In this document: one piece after another, positions 34,288 to 41,654 of the stretch
Numbering within the stretch: position 1 is the stretch's first letter
Layout: each line of letters opens with the position of its first letter
Source of the DNA: an uncultured Roseobacter sp.
GTDB taxonomy: Bacteria > Pseudomonadota > Alphaproteobacteria > Rhodobacterales > Rhodobacteraceae
Length of the DNA: 64,000 nucleotides
Direction of reading: 5' to 3'
Assembly: GCF_947491795.1 (NCBI RefSeq)
Contig: NZ_CANLKW010000005.1
Coordinates: forward strand, 154,368 to 218,367
Translations under genes and position numbers: made by a program
The notes under the pieces: generated by a model
The model's input: only the letters and a program-made list of their open reading frames with translations
Database searches by the model: none
Told to the model about the DNA's origin: nothing

Positions 34288-34338
34288 GTCGGTATCATGT
34301 CGGTAAAACGTCGGTATTTTGTCGGTGCCTGCGTCGGT
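34288..34338. repeat. 11-bp-periodic GTCGGTA direct repeat array upstream of rlmJ
   Basis: GTCGGTA starts at 34288, 34299, 34310 and 34321 (fourth copy GTCGGTG), exactly 11 bases apart, plus a fifth GTCGGT at 34333. Seven-base units with four-base spacers on one face of the helix resemble the direct-repeat boxes of OmpR/PhoB-type response regulators. It lies 107-157 bases upstream of the rlmJ ATG. Confidence 0.75.
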
Positions 34339-34419
34339 CCGGGCGCGGTTAACAGAGCGCCCGGGCGGGTTTGTTGAGGAAAGGTAAAGGGGGCGTTTGC
34401 GGAAACATCCCATGCGCAG

Positions 34420-34441
34420 GCAGCATGCCCTGGCGTGCTGC
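34420..34441. terminator. Hairpin downstream of VPLPA-CTERM protein 1
   Basis: Ten-bp stem GCAGCATGCC / GGCGTGCTGC (one G-T pair) with a two-base gap, 19 bases after the stop. No T tract follows, so it may act as a 3' stabiliser or weak terminator. Confidence 0.4.
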
Positions 34442-34459
34442 GCATGTGCCGCTGCATCA

Positions 34460-35308
34460 TCAGCCCCGCCGCGCAAATGCACCCAGACCCAGCAACCCGA
34501 TTGCCAGCAATGGCAGGCCCGCAGGCAGGGGCACAGTGTCCGGCGCGACGACAGTCTCCTCGTACTGATACAATACATCCACCCGGTAGAAGATGTTGTA
34601 GCGGATCTGCACGTCGCCGTTGCAGTCCTTTAAGTCAATTGTGATGATACTTCCCTGGCAGCTGACTTTAACCTGCGTCACAGCCTGGACGATCGGCTGT
34701 ATGTCAATGGTTCCGTCTCCGATGAACCGGGTCGCTGTTGAAGCCGGAAAGGTTCGTGACTGGCTGCCGGTGAGTGCGAAACTGCGTTCGGGATCTGTGT
34801 CGCTCAGAGAGCCGAAGGCTTTCAACGAGACATCCAAAGGCGGGTTGCTGTCTCTGCTTGCCGTCTCGAACGGTGCAATATCGATGCCGTAGTCCACATT
34901 CGTTTTTGCATCGACCAGTATTGAACACCCCCCGATATCCGTTTCACAGTTACGTCTCAGATGCTGAATGGAATTCCGGTTGGCTTGGGTGATTGAATAT
35001 TTGACCGTAACGCCCGTCAGGGTGCCCAAAGAAGCATCGAACTGGTCAAAGGTCATCGTCGCGGCCCGGTCATCGCGCGTCAGGGTCGTATTTGTTCCCT
35101 CTGCCTGCGTTTGAATGCCGGCGCCGCTGACGAATGCGCCGCCCTGGGCTTCCTGCGAGGCACCGAACGAGCCGGTCTGTGATTGGAACACCGACATGGT
35201 AGCGGCCTGTGCTGTCGCCCCGACAAGGGTTATTGCAAGCGCTGCCAGGCTCGGTTTTAACATGCCCAGGCCTGCAGTGCCTGTTCTGAGATTAACTGTA
35301 TTGGTCAT
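34460..35308 (-). CDS. VPLPA-CTERM sorting-signal surface protein 1
   Basis: Secreted protein of 282 residues. The C-terminus carries a VPLPA-CTERM sorting signal (DTVPLPAGLPLLAIGLLGLG, then FARRG): motif, hydrophobic helix, basic end. Such signals are processed by an exosortase (XrtD-type). A signal peptide begins at Met16 (MLKPSLAALAITLVGATAQA), so the true start may be 35263. The body is beta-rich with two Cys pairs (RRNCETDIGGC and SCQGS..KDC). Divergent from a second VPLPA-CTERM gene across a 670-base gap. Confidence 0.82.
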   Translation of the reverse strand: MTNTVNLRTGTAGLGMLKPSLAALAITLVGATAQAATMSVFQSQTGSFGASQEAQGGAFVSGAGIQTQAEGTNTTLTRDDRAATMTFDQFDASLGTLTGVTVKYSITQANRNSIQHLRRNCETDIGGCSILVDAKTNVDYGIDIAPFETASRDSNPPLDVSLKAFGSLSDTDPERSFALTGSQSRTFPASTATRFIGDGTIDIQPIVQAVTQVKVSCQGSIITIDLKDCNGDVQIRYNIFYRVDVLYQYEETVVAPDTVPLPAGLPLLAIGLLGLGAFARRG

Positions 35309-35978
35309 ATCGATCTAACCCATTTCCTTTAAAAAAAATGAACGGGAGACCTGCAGAAAATTCAGGCCGAAATACCCGCCTTGCATATAAAATAACGACA
35401 CGCATCCATCATGACGGCCGTCAGCTGACGAGGCGGTGTGCACGAAAAAACCGCGCATGTTCCAAACATGCGAGGCCGCAACCGGCATTCCTCAAACAGA
35501 TGGCAGACGCTCACAGCCTGCGCCGAAACCGGGCACCGGTCAAGTTATCCAGACGCACCGCGTCCGGGTCCGGTCATCCTGCGGCTGATATCTATGCAAT
35601 GTTCGGCGCTGAAGGACGGTCGGGTTTTTTGCTGCGGCAGACTGAAGTGTGCTCAGGCGGCGGAACGCGCGCCACTGGATCCGAACGTGCCGGTCGCGGG
35701 CCCGAAACTGAACACCGGTTGCCTGGTTCCAGGCGGGCGTTGACGCCGCGCGATAATCGTTCGTGCCTGATTCTTGCAGCCGTCCGCGGCAGCGGGGCTG
35801 GCGGCATCGCACGCGGCCTGCTCAGGCTCTGTGCGAAAAGTTCCCGGCTCGCGAGGATCGGGCGGGTGTATTCCCGGCTCGCGGGTATTCGGGGGCCATT
35901 CTGTCCGCGTTCCTTGACCATGGTCCGGAAGTGTTAACAGGGTGGGCCTTCTGTTAACCAATTTTTAAGGATATTTTC
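35309..35978. other. 670-bp gap between divergent VPLPA-CTERM genes
   Basis: No convincing gene. One open frame on the plus strand (35338-35937) is arginine-rich with no ribosome site or domain. A 13-base direct repeat TTCCCGGCTCGCG occurs at 35841 and 35871. Two GTTAAC boxes lie exactly 20 bases apart at 35933 and 35953. Confidence 0.5.
35954..35968 (+). promoter_or_regulatory. CtrA-type TTAA-N7-TTAA box
   Basis: TTAA-CCAATTT-TTAA exactly matches the CtrA spacing; the first half (TTAACCA) also matches the extended CtrA site. It lies 11 bases before the VPLPA-CTERM protein 2 start and overlaps the region of its ribosome site. Chance occurrence is possible. Confidence 0.4.
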
Positions 35979-36599
35979 ATGCTCAGGTTTTTGCTCTCCA
36001 CAATCATTTTGATAGGTTTCGGGGGCACCGGCATCCGTCTGGAAGCGGCGACCAGCAAGGACATCTTCAAGATCGGATTTGATGTCACCATCTCTGAAAA
36101 CCAGTGCAACGCACCAGGTTTTCCCGATCCACAATGTGTCCTGAGCTTTCCAACACTGGTCGTTGGCGAGACTTACAGGGGCGAAATTTCATTCAGAAAC
36201 CTGTCGCGATCACCTGAAAAAGTTGATTTCTCAAAAAACTGGTCGTTCGATCCGTCAAGCAATTCCGATCTCTACTTCGCGTGTTCCATTGGTCCGCATG
36301 CCTGTCCGATCAGCGACCAAACATTACGACCGAGTGCTTCGCGTTTGTACTCAGGTAATTTTGACTTTGATACGATGACAGGCGGCGTCCAGTTCATTGG
36401 CAACTTCAACTATCAATTTGAACTTTCCGGCCAATTTATTTTCGTTGATGACCAAGGTTTTGAATGGCAGAGTATCAAAGGTACGATTTCCAACGTCGGT
36501 CCTGTCGAAACGGTGCCGCTCCCTGCCAACGCGCTGCTTCTTCTTTCGGGTCTCATGGTGCCGGTCGCGTTGCGGCGGCACCGTAAACGGCGCACCTGA
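35979..36599 (+). CDS. VPLPA-CTERM sorting-signal surface protein 2
   Basis: Secreted protein of 206 residues. Signal peptide MLRFLLSTIILIGFGGTG, a beta-rich body with two short Cys pairs (ENQCNAPGFPDPQC, FACSIGPHACP), and a C-terminal VPLPANALLLLSGLMVPVAL plus basic RRHRKRRT, a typical VPLPA-CTERM tail. Ribosome site AAGGA before the ATG. The coding part is AT-richer than its neighbours (22 G/C of 60 at 36181-36240), suggesting acquisition. Pairs with protein 1 as divergent surface proteins. Confidence 0.82.
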   Translation: MLRFLLSTIILIGFGGTGIRLEAATSKDIFKIGFDVTISENQCNAPGFPDPQCVLSFPTLVVGETYRGEISFRNLSRSPEKVDFSKNWSFDPSSNSDLYFACSIGPHACPISDQTLRPSASRLYSGNFDFDTMTGGVQFIGNFNYQFELSGQFIFVDDQGFEWQSIKGTISNVGPVETVPLPANALLLLSGLMVPVALRRHRKRRT

Positions 36600-36658
36600 A
36601 AACACAGAGTGCGGCGAATTCTGACAGATTGAAATTGAAGTGCGGGCGCTGCCCCCCC

Positions 36659-38305
36659 TCAGACCAGGCGCGAGATCTCTTTGGCGGCGCGCACGAAATC
36701 GCGGAACAGGGGATGCGGGTCAAAGGGTTTGGATTTCAGTTCGGGGTGGAACTGGACGCCGATGAACCAGGGGTGGTCGGGCCATTCGACGATTTCGGGC
36801 AGTTTGCCATCGGGCGACATGCCGGAGAAGACCAGGCCTGCCTCTTCGAGCTTGTCGCGGTATTTGATGTCGACCTCGTAGCGGTGGCGGTGGCGTTCGT
36901 CGATGGTTGTGGTGCCGTAGACTTCTGCGACCTTTGAGCCTCCGCTCAGCACCGCGTCATAGGACCCCAGCCGCATGGTGCCGCCCTTGTCGTCACCCAC
37001 TTTGCGGCTGACTTTGGCATTGCCCTGGACCCATTCCTTGAGGTGATAGACCACCGGTTCAAAACGCTTTTTGCCAGCCTCGTGGTCGAACTCCTCGGAG
37101 CCTGCCGATTTGATGTCAGCCACATTGCGCGCGGCCTCGATCACGGCCATCTGCATGCCCAGACAGATGCCCAGATAGGGCACCTTGTGTTCGCGGGCGT
37201 ATTGTGCGGCCTTGATCTTGCCCTCGGTGCCACGCTCGCCAAACCCGCCGGGCACCAGAATGGCGTGGAAGCCTTCGAGATGGGGGGCGACATCATCGGC
37301 GGTGTCAAAAATTTCGGCATCCACCCATTCCACGCGGACCTTGACGCGGTTGGCCATGCCGCCGTGGGTCAGCGCCTCGGCGATGGATTTATACGCGTCC
37401 TCAAGCTGGGTGTATTTGCCGACGATGGCCACGCGGACCTCGCCTTCGGGGTTGTGCACCCGGTCCGAGACATCATGCCAGACGGTCATGTCGGGTTTCG
37501 GCGCGGGCGAGATGTCAAAAGCGTCGAGCACGGCCTGGTCCAGCCCCTGTTCGTGATAGGCCAGCGGCGCGTCATAGATGGTTTTCAGGTCATAGGCCGC
37601 AACGACCGCCTCTTTGCGCACGTTACAGAAAAGCGCGATTTTCTCGCGTTCCTTTTCCGGGATCGGATGTTCGGAGCGGCAGACCAGGATATCGGGCGCG
37701 ATGCCGATCGACTGCAGCTCTTTGACGGAGTGCTGTGTGGGTTTGGTTTTCAGCTCACCGGAGGCGGCGAGGTAGGGCAACAGGGTGAGGTGCATAAAGA
37801 TGCACTGGCCGCGCGGTTTGTCGTGGCTGTACTGGCGGATCGCCTCGAAAAAGGGCAGGCCCTCAATGTCGCCCACGGTGCCACCGATCTCGCAGAGCAT
37901 AAAGTCGACCTCATCCCCGCCCACATCGAGGAAGGCTTTGATCTCGTTCGTCACATGGGGAACCACCTGGATGGTTTTGCCCAGATAGTCTCCGCGACGT
38001 TCTTTTTCGAGCACGTTGGAGTAGATCCGGCCCGAGGAGACGGAATCGGTGTTGCGCGCGGGCACGCCCGTGAAACGTTCATAATGCCCCAGATCCAGGT
38101 CGGTTTCCGCGCCATCATCCGTGACGAAAACCTCGCCATGTTCAAAGGGCGACATGGTCCCGGGATCGACGTTCAGGTAAGGATCGAGCTTGCGCAGCCT
38201 GACCGAAAATCCCCGCGCCTGGAGCAAAGCACCAAGGGCCGCAGAGGCCAGACCCTTGCCAAGGCTGGAGACCACACCGCCGGTGATAAAGATGTAACGT
38301 GCCAT
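36659..38305 (-). CDS. pyrG: CTP synthase
   Basis: Makes CTP from UTP, ATP and glutamine. The 548-residue enzyme begins MARYIFITGGVVSSLGKGL (P-loop-like synthetase domain), includes DPYLNVDPGTMSPFEHGEVF, and has a C-terminal GATase1 domain with nucleophile Cys in YLGICLGMQMAV and HPE in VQFHPELKS. The start at 38305 gives the conserved MARY and has GGGAGC before it. Convergent to the VPLPA protein 2 gene; secG lies upstream with a 171-base gap. Confidence 0.97.
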   Translation of the reverse strand: MARYIFITGGVVSSLGKGLASAALGALLQARGFSVRLRKLDPYLNVDPGTMSPFEHGEVFVTDDGAETDLDLGHYERFTGVPARNTDSVSSGRIYSNVLEKERRGDYLGKTIQVVPHVTNEIKAFLDVGGDEVDFMLCEIGGTVGDIEGLPFFEAIRQYSHDKPRGQCIFMHLTLLPYLAASGELKTKPTQHSVKELQSIGIAPDILVCRSEHPIPEKEREKIALFCNVRKEAVVAAYDLKTIYDAPLAYHEQGLDQAVLDAFDISPAPKPDMTVWHDVSDRVHNPEGEVRVAIVGKYTQLEDAYKSIAEALTHGGMANRVKVRVEWVDAEIFDTADDVAPHLEGFHAILVPGGFGERGTEGKIKAAQYAREHKVPYLGICLGMQMAVIEAARNVADIKSAGSEEFDHEAGKKRFEPVVYHLKEWVQGNAKVSRKVGDDKGGTMRLGSYDAVLSGGSKVAEVYGTTTIDERHRHRYEVDIKYRDKLEEAGLVFSGMSPDGKLPEIVEWPDHPWFIGVQFHPELKSKPFDPHPLFRDFVRAAKEISRLV

Positions 38306-38476
38306 GTGTCGAAGCTCCCGTGCGTCGGTTCGGCCCCTGATCAGGTGGCCCGGTTCAGCCATGAATTTTCACAGCACCACGGGACTTAAGTGTATCAGGA
38401 TTCGCGCGGCAAAGGCAAGGCGCACCGCAACATCCTGTTGCGAATTCCGGCCCTGCCGCAAGTTGTTGTTTTTGGG

Positions 38477-38842
38477 TCAGTCGAGGGTCGGCACCAGCGG
38501 TGCGTTGTCATCCGGGCCCGGTGGCAGCAGGCTGTCCCCATCGGGTGCTGCCGGTGTTGCCGGATCATTCAGGGCGGGCGGTGTGACACCCAGCCTGTCA
38601 ACAACCGAAGAGCCTGTCGCGTTTTCAGCCGCAAAGATGGTCAGTGTGATGGAGGTACAGATAAAGGCAATCGCCAGCATCCAGGTCACCTTGCCGAGCG
38701 CTGTCGCTCCGGAACGTCCCGCGACGGCACCGCCGCCGCCACCGCCCATACCAAGGCCGCCACCCTCGGACCGCTGCAGCAGCACGACCGCGATCAGGCT
38801 GAGCGCCAGAATAAGGTGGATAATGAGGACGACGTTTTCCAT
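38477..38842 (-). CDS. secG: Preprotein translocase subunit SecG
   Basis: Small membrane subunit of 121 residues of SecYEG. Two hydrophobic helices (VVLIIHLILALSLIAVVLLQ and VTWMLAIAFICTSITLTIF) flank the glycine-rich QRSEGGGLGMGGGGGG segment typical of SecG. A proline/aspartate-rich tail follows. It is transcribed ahead of pyrG. Confidence 0.93.
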   Translation of the reverse strand: MENVVLIIHLILALSLIAVVLLQRSEGGGLGMGGGGGGAVAGRSGATALGKVTWMLAIAFICTSITLTIFAAENATGSSVVDRLGVTPPALNDPATPAAPDGDSLLPPGPDDNAPLVPTLD

Positions 38843-39148
38843 TGAAACCTGCAGCTTTCACACATGTGTTCCGGGGTATCTAGGCAAGTTTGCCCCGCGC
38901 TGCAAGGGAGGATCGGTTAAGCGTTACGGCTTTCTCGGACACCGAAAACCGCCACGCAGGCGCGGCGGTCTGGCGAAGCGGTGCTCACATGCGCGCAACT
39001 AAGAGGGTTATCCTGGAACTGAGGCGCAGCAGACTCACTTCTTGCTAATAGTATAGCACAGAATTACCCGCTATGGTGGTAAAAAATATGTCGATGGGAC
39101 AGGGGTTTCGACGCTGGACAGCAGGAAAGGCGCAGGCAATGATGACCT
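38843..39148. other. 306-bp gap upstream of nitrile hydratase genes
   Basis: Gene-free region between secG and the nitrile hydratase operon. Nothing tRNA-like is seen. It contains the dyad at 39043-39058 and an AT-rich patch (39040-39095) that could hold the promoter. Confidence 0.5.
39043..39058. promoter_or_regulatory. Short inverted repeat upstream of nitrile hydratase operon
   Basis: TGCTA and TAGCA arms separated by six bases, in AT-rich DNA 90 bases before the alpha-subunit ATG. Confidence 0.3.
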
Positions 39149-39760
39149 ATGCCCCATGATGACCCCGACCACCCGCATAGTCTTCTGCCCTCTGATCCTG
39201 CGCTGCGTGTGCGCGCGCTGGAAACCGTTCTGACCCGCAAGGGGCTGATCGATCCGGCGGCGCTGGATGCCATTATCGACACCTATGAAAACCGAATTGG
39301 GCCGCGCAATGGCGCGCGGGTTGTGGCCCGGGCCTGGTGTGATCCGGGTTTTCACGCGGCCCTGATGGAGGATGCCACGGCGGTGGTCTCGGACATGGGC
39401 TATTACGGACGCCAGGGCGAGCATATGGTGGCGGTCGAAAACACGGAGGCGGTGCATAATATGGTCGTCTGTACCCTGTGCAGTTGCTATCCGTGGCCGC
39501 TGCTGGGCATCCCGCCCACATGGTACAAGTCCGATGCCTACCGGGCGCGGGCCGTGCGCGAGCCGCGTAAAGTGCTCGCGGAATTTGGGGTGACCCTGCC
39601 GGAGGCAACAGCGGTGCGGGTCTGGGATTCGACGGCAGAGGTGCGCTATCTGGTTGTGCCGCAGCGCCCCGCTGGCACCGAAGGGATGGATGAAGAGGCG
39701 CTGATGGACCTGGTGACGCGCGACAGTATGATCGGCACCGGCCTTGCGGTGAGCCCATGA
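39149..39760 (+). CDS. nthA: Nitrile hydratase alpha subunit, cobalt type
   Basis: Hydrates nitriles to amides. The 203-residue alpha subunit carries the metal motif VCTLCSC (C108-T-L-C111-S-C113), where Thr after the first Cys marks the cobalt type (the iron type has Ser), with two of these cysteines normally oxidised after translation. It also has NRIGPRNGARVVARAW and SCYPWPLLGIPPTWYKS. Its stop overlaps the beta-subunit ATG (ATGA). Length is normal for the family. Confidence 0.95.
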   Translation: MPHDDPDHPHSLLPSDPALRVRALETVLTRKGLIDPAALDAIIDTYENRIGPRNGARVVARAWCDPGFHAALMEDATAVVSDMGYYGRQGEHMVAVENTEAVHNMVVCTLCSCYPWPLLGIPPTWYKSDAYRARAVREPRKVLAEFGVTLPEATAVRVWDSTAEVRYLVVPQRPAGTEGMDEEALMDLVTRDSMIGTGLAVSP

Positions 39761-40431
39761 CCCGCCCGCATGATATGGGCGGGCGTTTTGGCGACGGGCC
39801 GGTGATCCCGGAGGCGGAGGGCGAGGTCTTTCACGAAGACTGGCATGCTCGCGCGCTGGCGGTGACACTGGCCTGTGGCGCGCTGGGCGAGTGGAATATT
39901 GATGTCTCGCGCCATGCGCGCGAGTGTCTGTCGCCCGCTGATTATGCGCGCTTTTCCTATTACGAGAAGTGGATGGCAGGGCTGGCCGATCTGCTGGTGC
40001 AGACAGGTGTGCTGAGCCGGAGCGAGTTGGCCGGCACTTCGGGCGGGCGCGCAGATCTGGCGGAGCGCGCGCTGCAGGCGGGTGCGGTACCTGGAGTGCT
40101 GGCCGCAGGCGGCCCGGCAGACCGGGAGAGCAAAATTGCGCGCGCATTCGGGGCCGGTGACGCGGTTGTTACCCGCCGGATTGCTGCAAATACGCTTGTG
40201 GAGGGGGGACACACCCGGCTGCCGGTCTATGCGGCGGGTGCGCGGGGCCGCATCCTGCGCTGTCATGGCACACATGTGCTGCCCGACAGTTCCGCGCACC
40301 GGCTGGGCGATGCGGCCGAGCCGCTCTATGCGGTGGTGTTTCCGGCCTCTGAACTCTGGGCGCATCCGGAACATCCGGGCGACGAGGTCGTGCTGGATCT
40401 GTGGCAAAGCTATCTGCAGGCGACACCATGA
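39757..40431 (+). CDS. nthB: Nitrile hydratase beta subunit
   Basis: The 224-residue partner subunit. It opens HDMGGRFGDGPVIP, the family start, then HARALAVTLACGALGEWNIDVSRHARE and YYEKWMAGLADLL. The C-terminal SH3-like part contains HTRLPVYAAGARGRILRCHGTHVLPD and YAVVFPASELW. It overlaps the accessory gene by four bases. The beta subunit supplies Arg residues that hydrogen-bond the oxidised cysteines of alpha. Confidence 0.93.
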   Translation: MTRPHDMGGRFGDGPVIPEAEGEVFHEDWHARALAVTLACGALGEWNIDVSRHARECLSPADYARFSYYEKWMAGLADLLVQTGVLSRSELAGTSGGRADLAERALQAGAVPGVLAAGGPADRESKIARAFGAGDAVVTRRIAANTLVEGGHTRLPVYAAGARGRILRCHGTHVLPDSSAHRLGDAAEPLYAVVFPASELWAHPEHPGDEVVLDLWQSYLQATP

Positions 40432-40736
40432 GTGCCCGCGGGCCCGTCTTTGCCGAACCCTGGCACGCGCAGCTTTTTGCGCTGACGGTGCATCTGAACG
40501 AGGCCGGTCATTTCGACTGGCCGGACTGGGCGCAGGCTTTCGGCGCGACGCTGAAACGGCATGGGCTGTCGCAGGACCTGGATGGCGGCGACGACTATTT
40601 CAATGCCTGGCTGGACACCCTGGAAGAATTTCTGGGCGCGCGGGGTCTGGCGGGGGCCGGGGAGTTGCGCCGGATGAAGGCAGCCTGGGAGGCCGCCTGG
40701 CTGCGCACGCCGCATGGCGCACCGGTGCAGCTTTAG
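40428..40736 (+). CDS. Nitrile hydratase accessory (metallochaperone/activator) protein
   Basis: A 102-residue protein resembling the beta-subunit N-terminus: FAEPWHAQLFALTVHLNEAGHFDWPDWAQAFGATL. This is the P14K/NhlE-type activator that carries and swaps cobalt into the alpha subunit. It contains no cysteine, unlike P14K which has a Cys-rich tail, so the mechanism may differ. The start (ATG 40428) overlaps the beta stop. It completes a compact operon. Confidence 0.85.
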   Translation: MSARGPVFAEPWHAQLFALTVHLNEAGHFDWPDWAQAFGATLKRHGLSQDLDGGDDYFNAWLDTLEEFLGARGLAGAGELRRMKAAWEAAWLRTPHGAPVQL

Positions 40737-40877
40737 CCCGTATCTGTCTGTGCCGTATCGCGCACCGGCTGGCGGTATGCGGGATGGCGGGCTTTTTCAT
40801 GAGTATTTGGAGAAGGGTGAAGGGGCAGGGTCCGCAGGCCTGGCATCGTGTCTGTGCCGATTGTCGTTTGCAGGGCG

Positions 40878-41102
40878 TCAGTCGGGGCGGTGTGGCCGGG
40901 AGGTGAGGCCGGCTTTTTGCAGGAACCGCCGGAAGCTGCCCCGTCGGGGCAGGCGGGGCAGGTGCAGTCGCGGGCGGCCTGCCTGGCGGTCAAATTCATG
41001 CATGTCGATGACCCGTTCAGCGCAGCCACAGCCTTCGCCGAGGCCGACTTTGGCAAAGTAGAATTTCTGGAAGTCTTCGGGTCTGTCTGGCCTGTGTGTC
41101 AT
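40878..41102 (-). CDS. Small basic hypothetical protein
   Basis: Possible protein of 74 residues. It begins MTHRPDRPEDFQKFYFAKVG, with a GLGEGCGCAE Cys pair, and ends basic and Arg/Pro-rich (LPRRGSFRRFLQKAGL). It starts 25 bases after the membrane protein gene upstream, so it may be co-transcribed, but there is no strong ribosome site and no family match that I know. The plus strand also has a long open frame here, so coding status is uncertain. The 141 bases before it (40737-40877) hold nothing clear. Confidence 0.4.
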   Translation of the reverse strand: MTHRPDRPEDFQKFYFAKVGLGEGCGCAERVIDMHEFDRQAGRPRLHLPRLPRRGSFRRFLQKAGLTSRPHRPD

Positions 41103-41126
41103 GGGCTCAGTCTGGCACGGGAGAGC

Positions 41127-41531
41127 TCATTCGTCCACATCGTCCATATCGGCCTGGCCGGAGAGCGCGCGCCGCACGTGGCTCCAGCTGAGCCCGATGC
41201 CCAGCACCAGCGACAGGGCGATGAGCCCGAGCCAGACATTCAGGCCGGGTTTGTCGAGATCAATGATGCCGAGATCGCGCAGTACCCAGACCGATGCGGC
41301 AAAGATCGCCAGCACCAGCGTCATGCCCAGCCCGCCAATGGAGCGCAGCGTTGCACGCAGGTAGATGATGTAGCCCACCGTCAGCAACAGTCCGGCCAGC
41401 ACCGCGACGGACAGATTGTTGCCGCCGTGATCTGCCACCCAGCGCACATAGTTGTATTGTGTGGGGTTGAAGGTCACGCTGAGCAGTGTGAAAGCGCAGA
41501 GCCAGCGGGTCAGAAATCCTGTCATGTCCAT
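41127..41531 (-). CDS. DUF6524-type membrane protein
   Basis: A 134-residue membrane protein with four likely transmembrane helices: FLTRWLCAFTLLSVTF, LSVAVLAGLLLTVGYIIYL, MTLVLAIFAASVWVLRDL and VWLGLIALSLVLGIGLSW. It ends with an acidic tail (ADMDDVDE). The pattern NPTQYNYVRWV and GLGMTLV matches a family I know as DUF6524; no function is assigned. Divergent from purA. Confidence 0.75.
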   Translation of the reverse strand: MDMTGFLTRWLCAFTLLSVTFNPTQYNYVRWVADHGGNNLSVAVLAGLLLTVGYIIYLRATLRSIGGLGMTLVLAIFAASVWVLRDLGIIDLDKPGLNVWLGLIALSLVLGIGLSWSHVRRALSGQADMDDVDE

Positions 41532-41654
41532 AATTCAGCGCTGCCTTTCCTTGCCGGGCTGGAATTTCCGCAGGGCGGGTCAAAAAGTCCATGGTACACC
41601 GGCGGTCGCCGAAGTATACCGGCGCCGGTTTAACCCGGATGAAAAGGACCCGCC

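Noticed and set aside
34288..34338. CRISPR array
   Set aside because: Repeat units are 7 bases with 4-base spacers; CRISPR repeats and spacers are far longer, and no cas genes are present.
35338..35937. Possible 199-residue protein in the gap between VPLPA-CTERM genes
   Set aside because: Arg-rich, no ribosome site, no domain, and overlapped by several other frames of equal quality.
37043..38389. 448-codon open frame opposite pyrG
   Set aside because: Same reason: reverse frame of a conserved gene, low-complexity His/Asp/Gly composition and no recognisable domain.
38843..39148. tRNA gene near secG, as in some bacteria
   Set aside because: No cloverleaf or GTTCRANYC-type T-loop sequence was seen in the gap.
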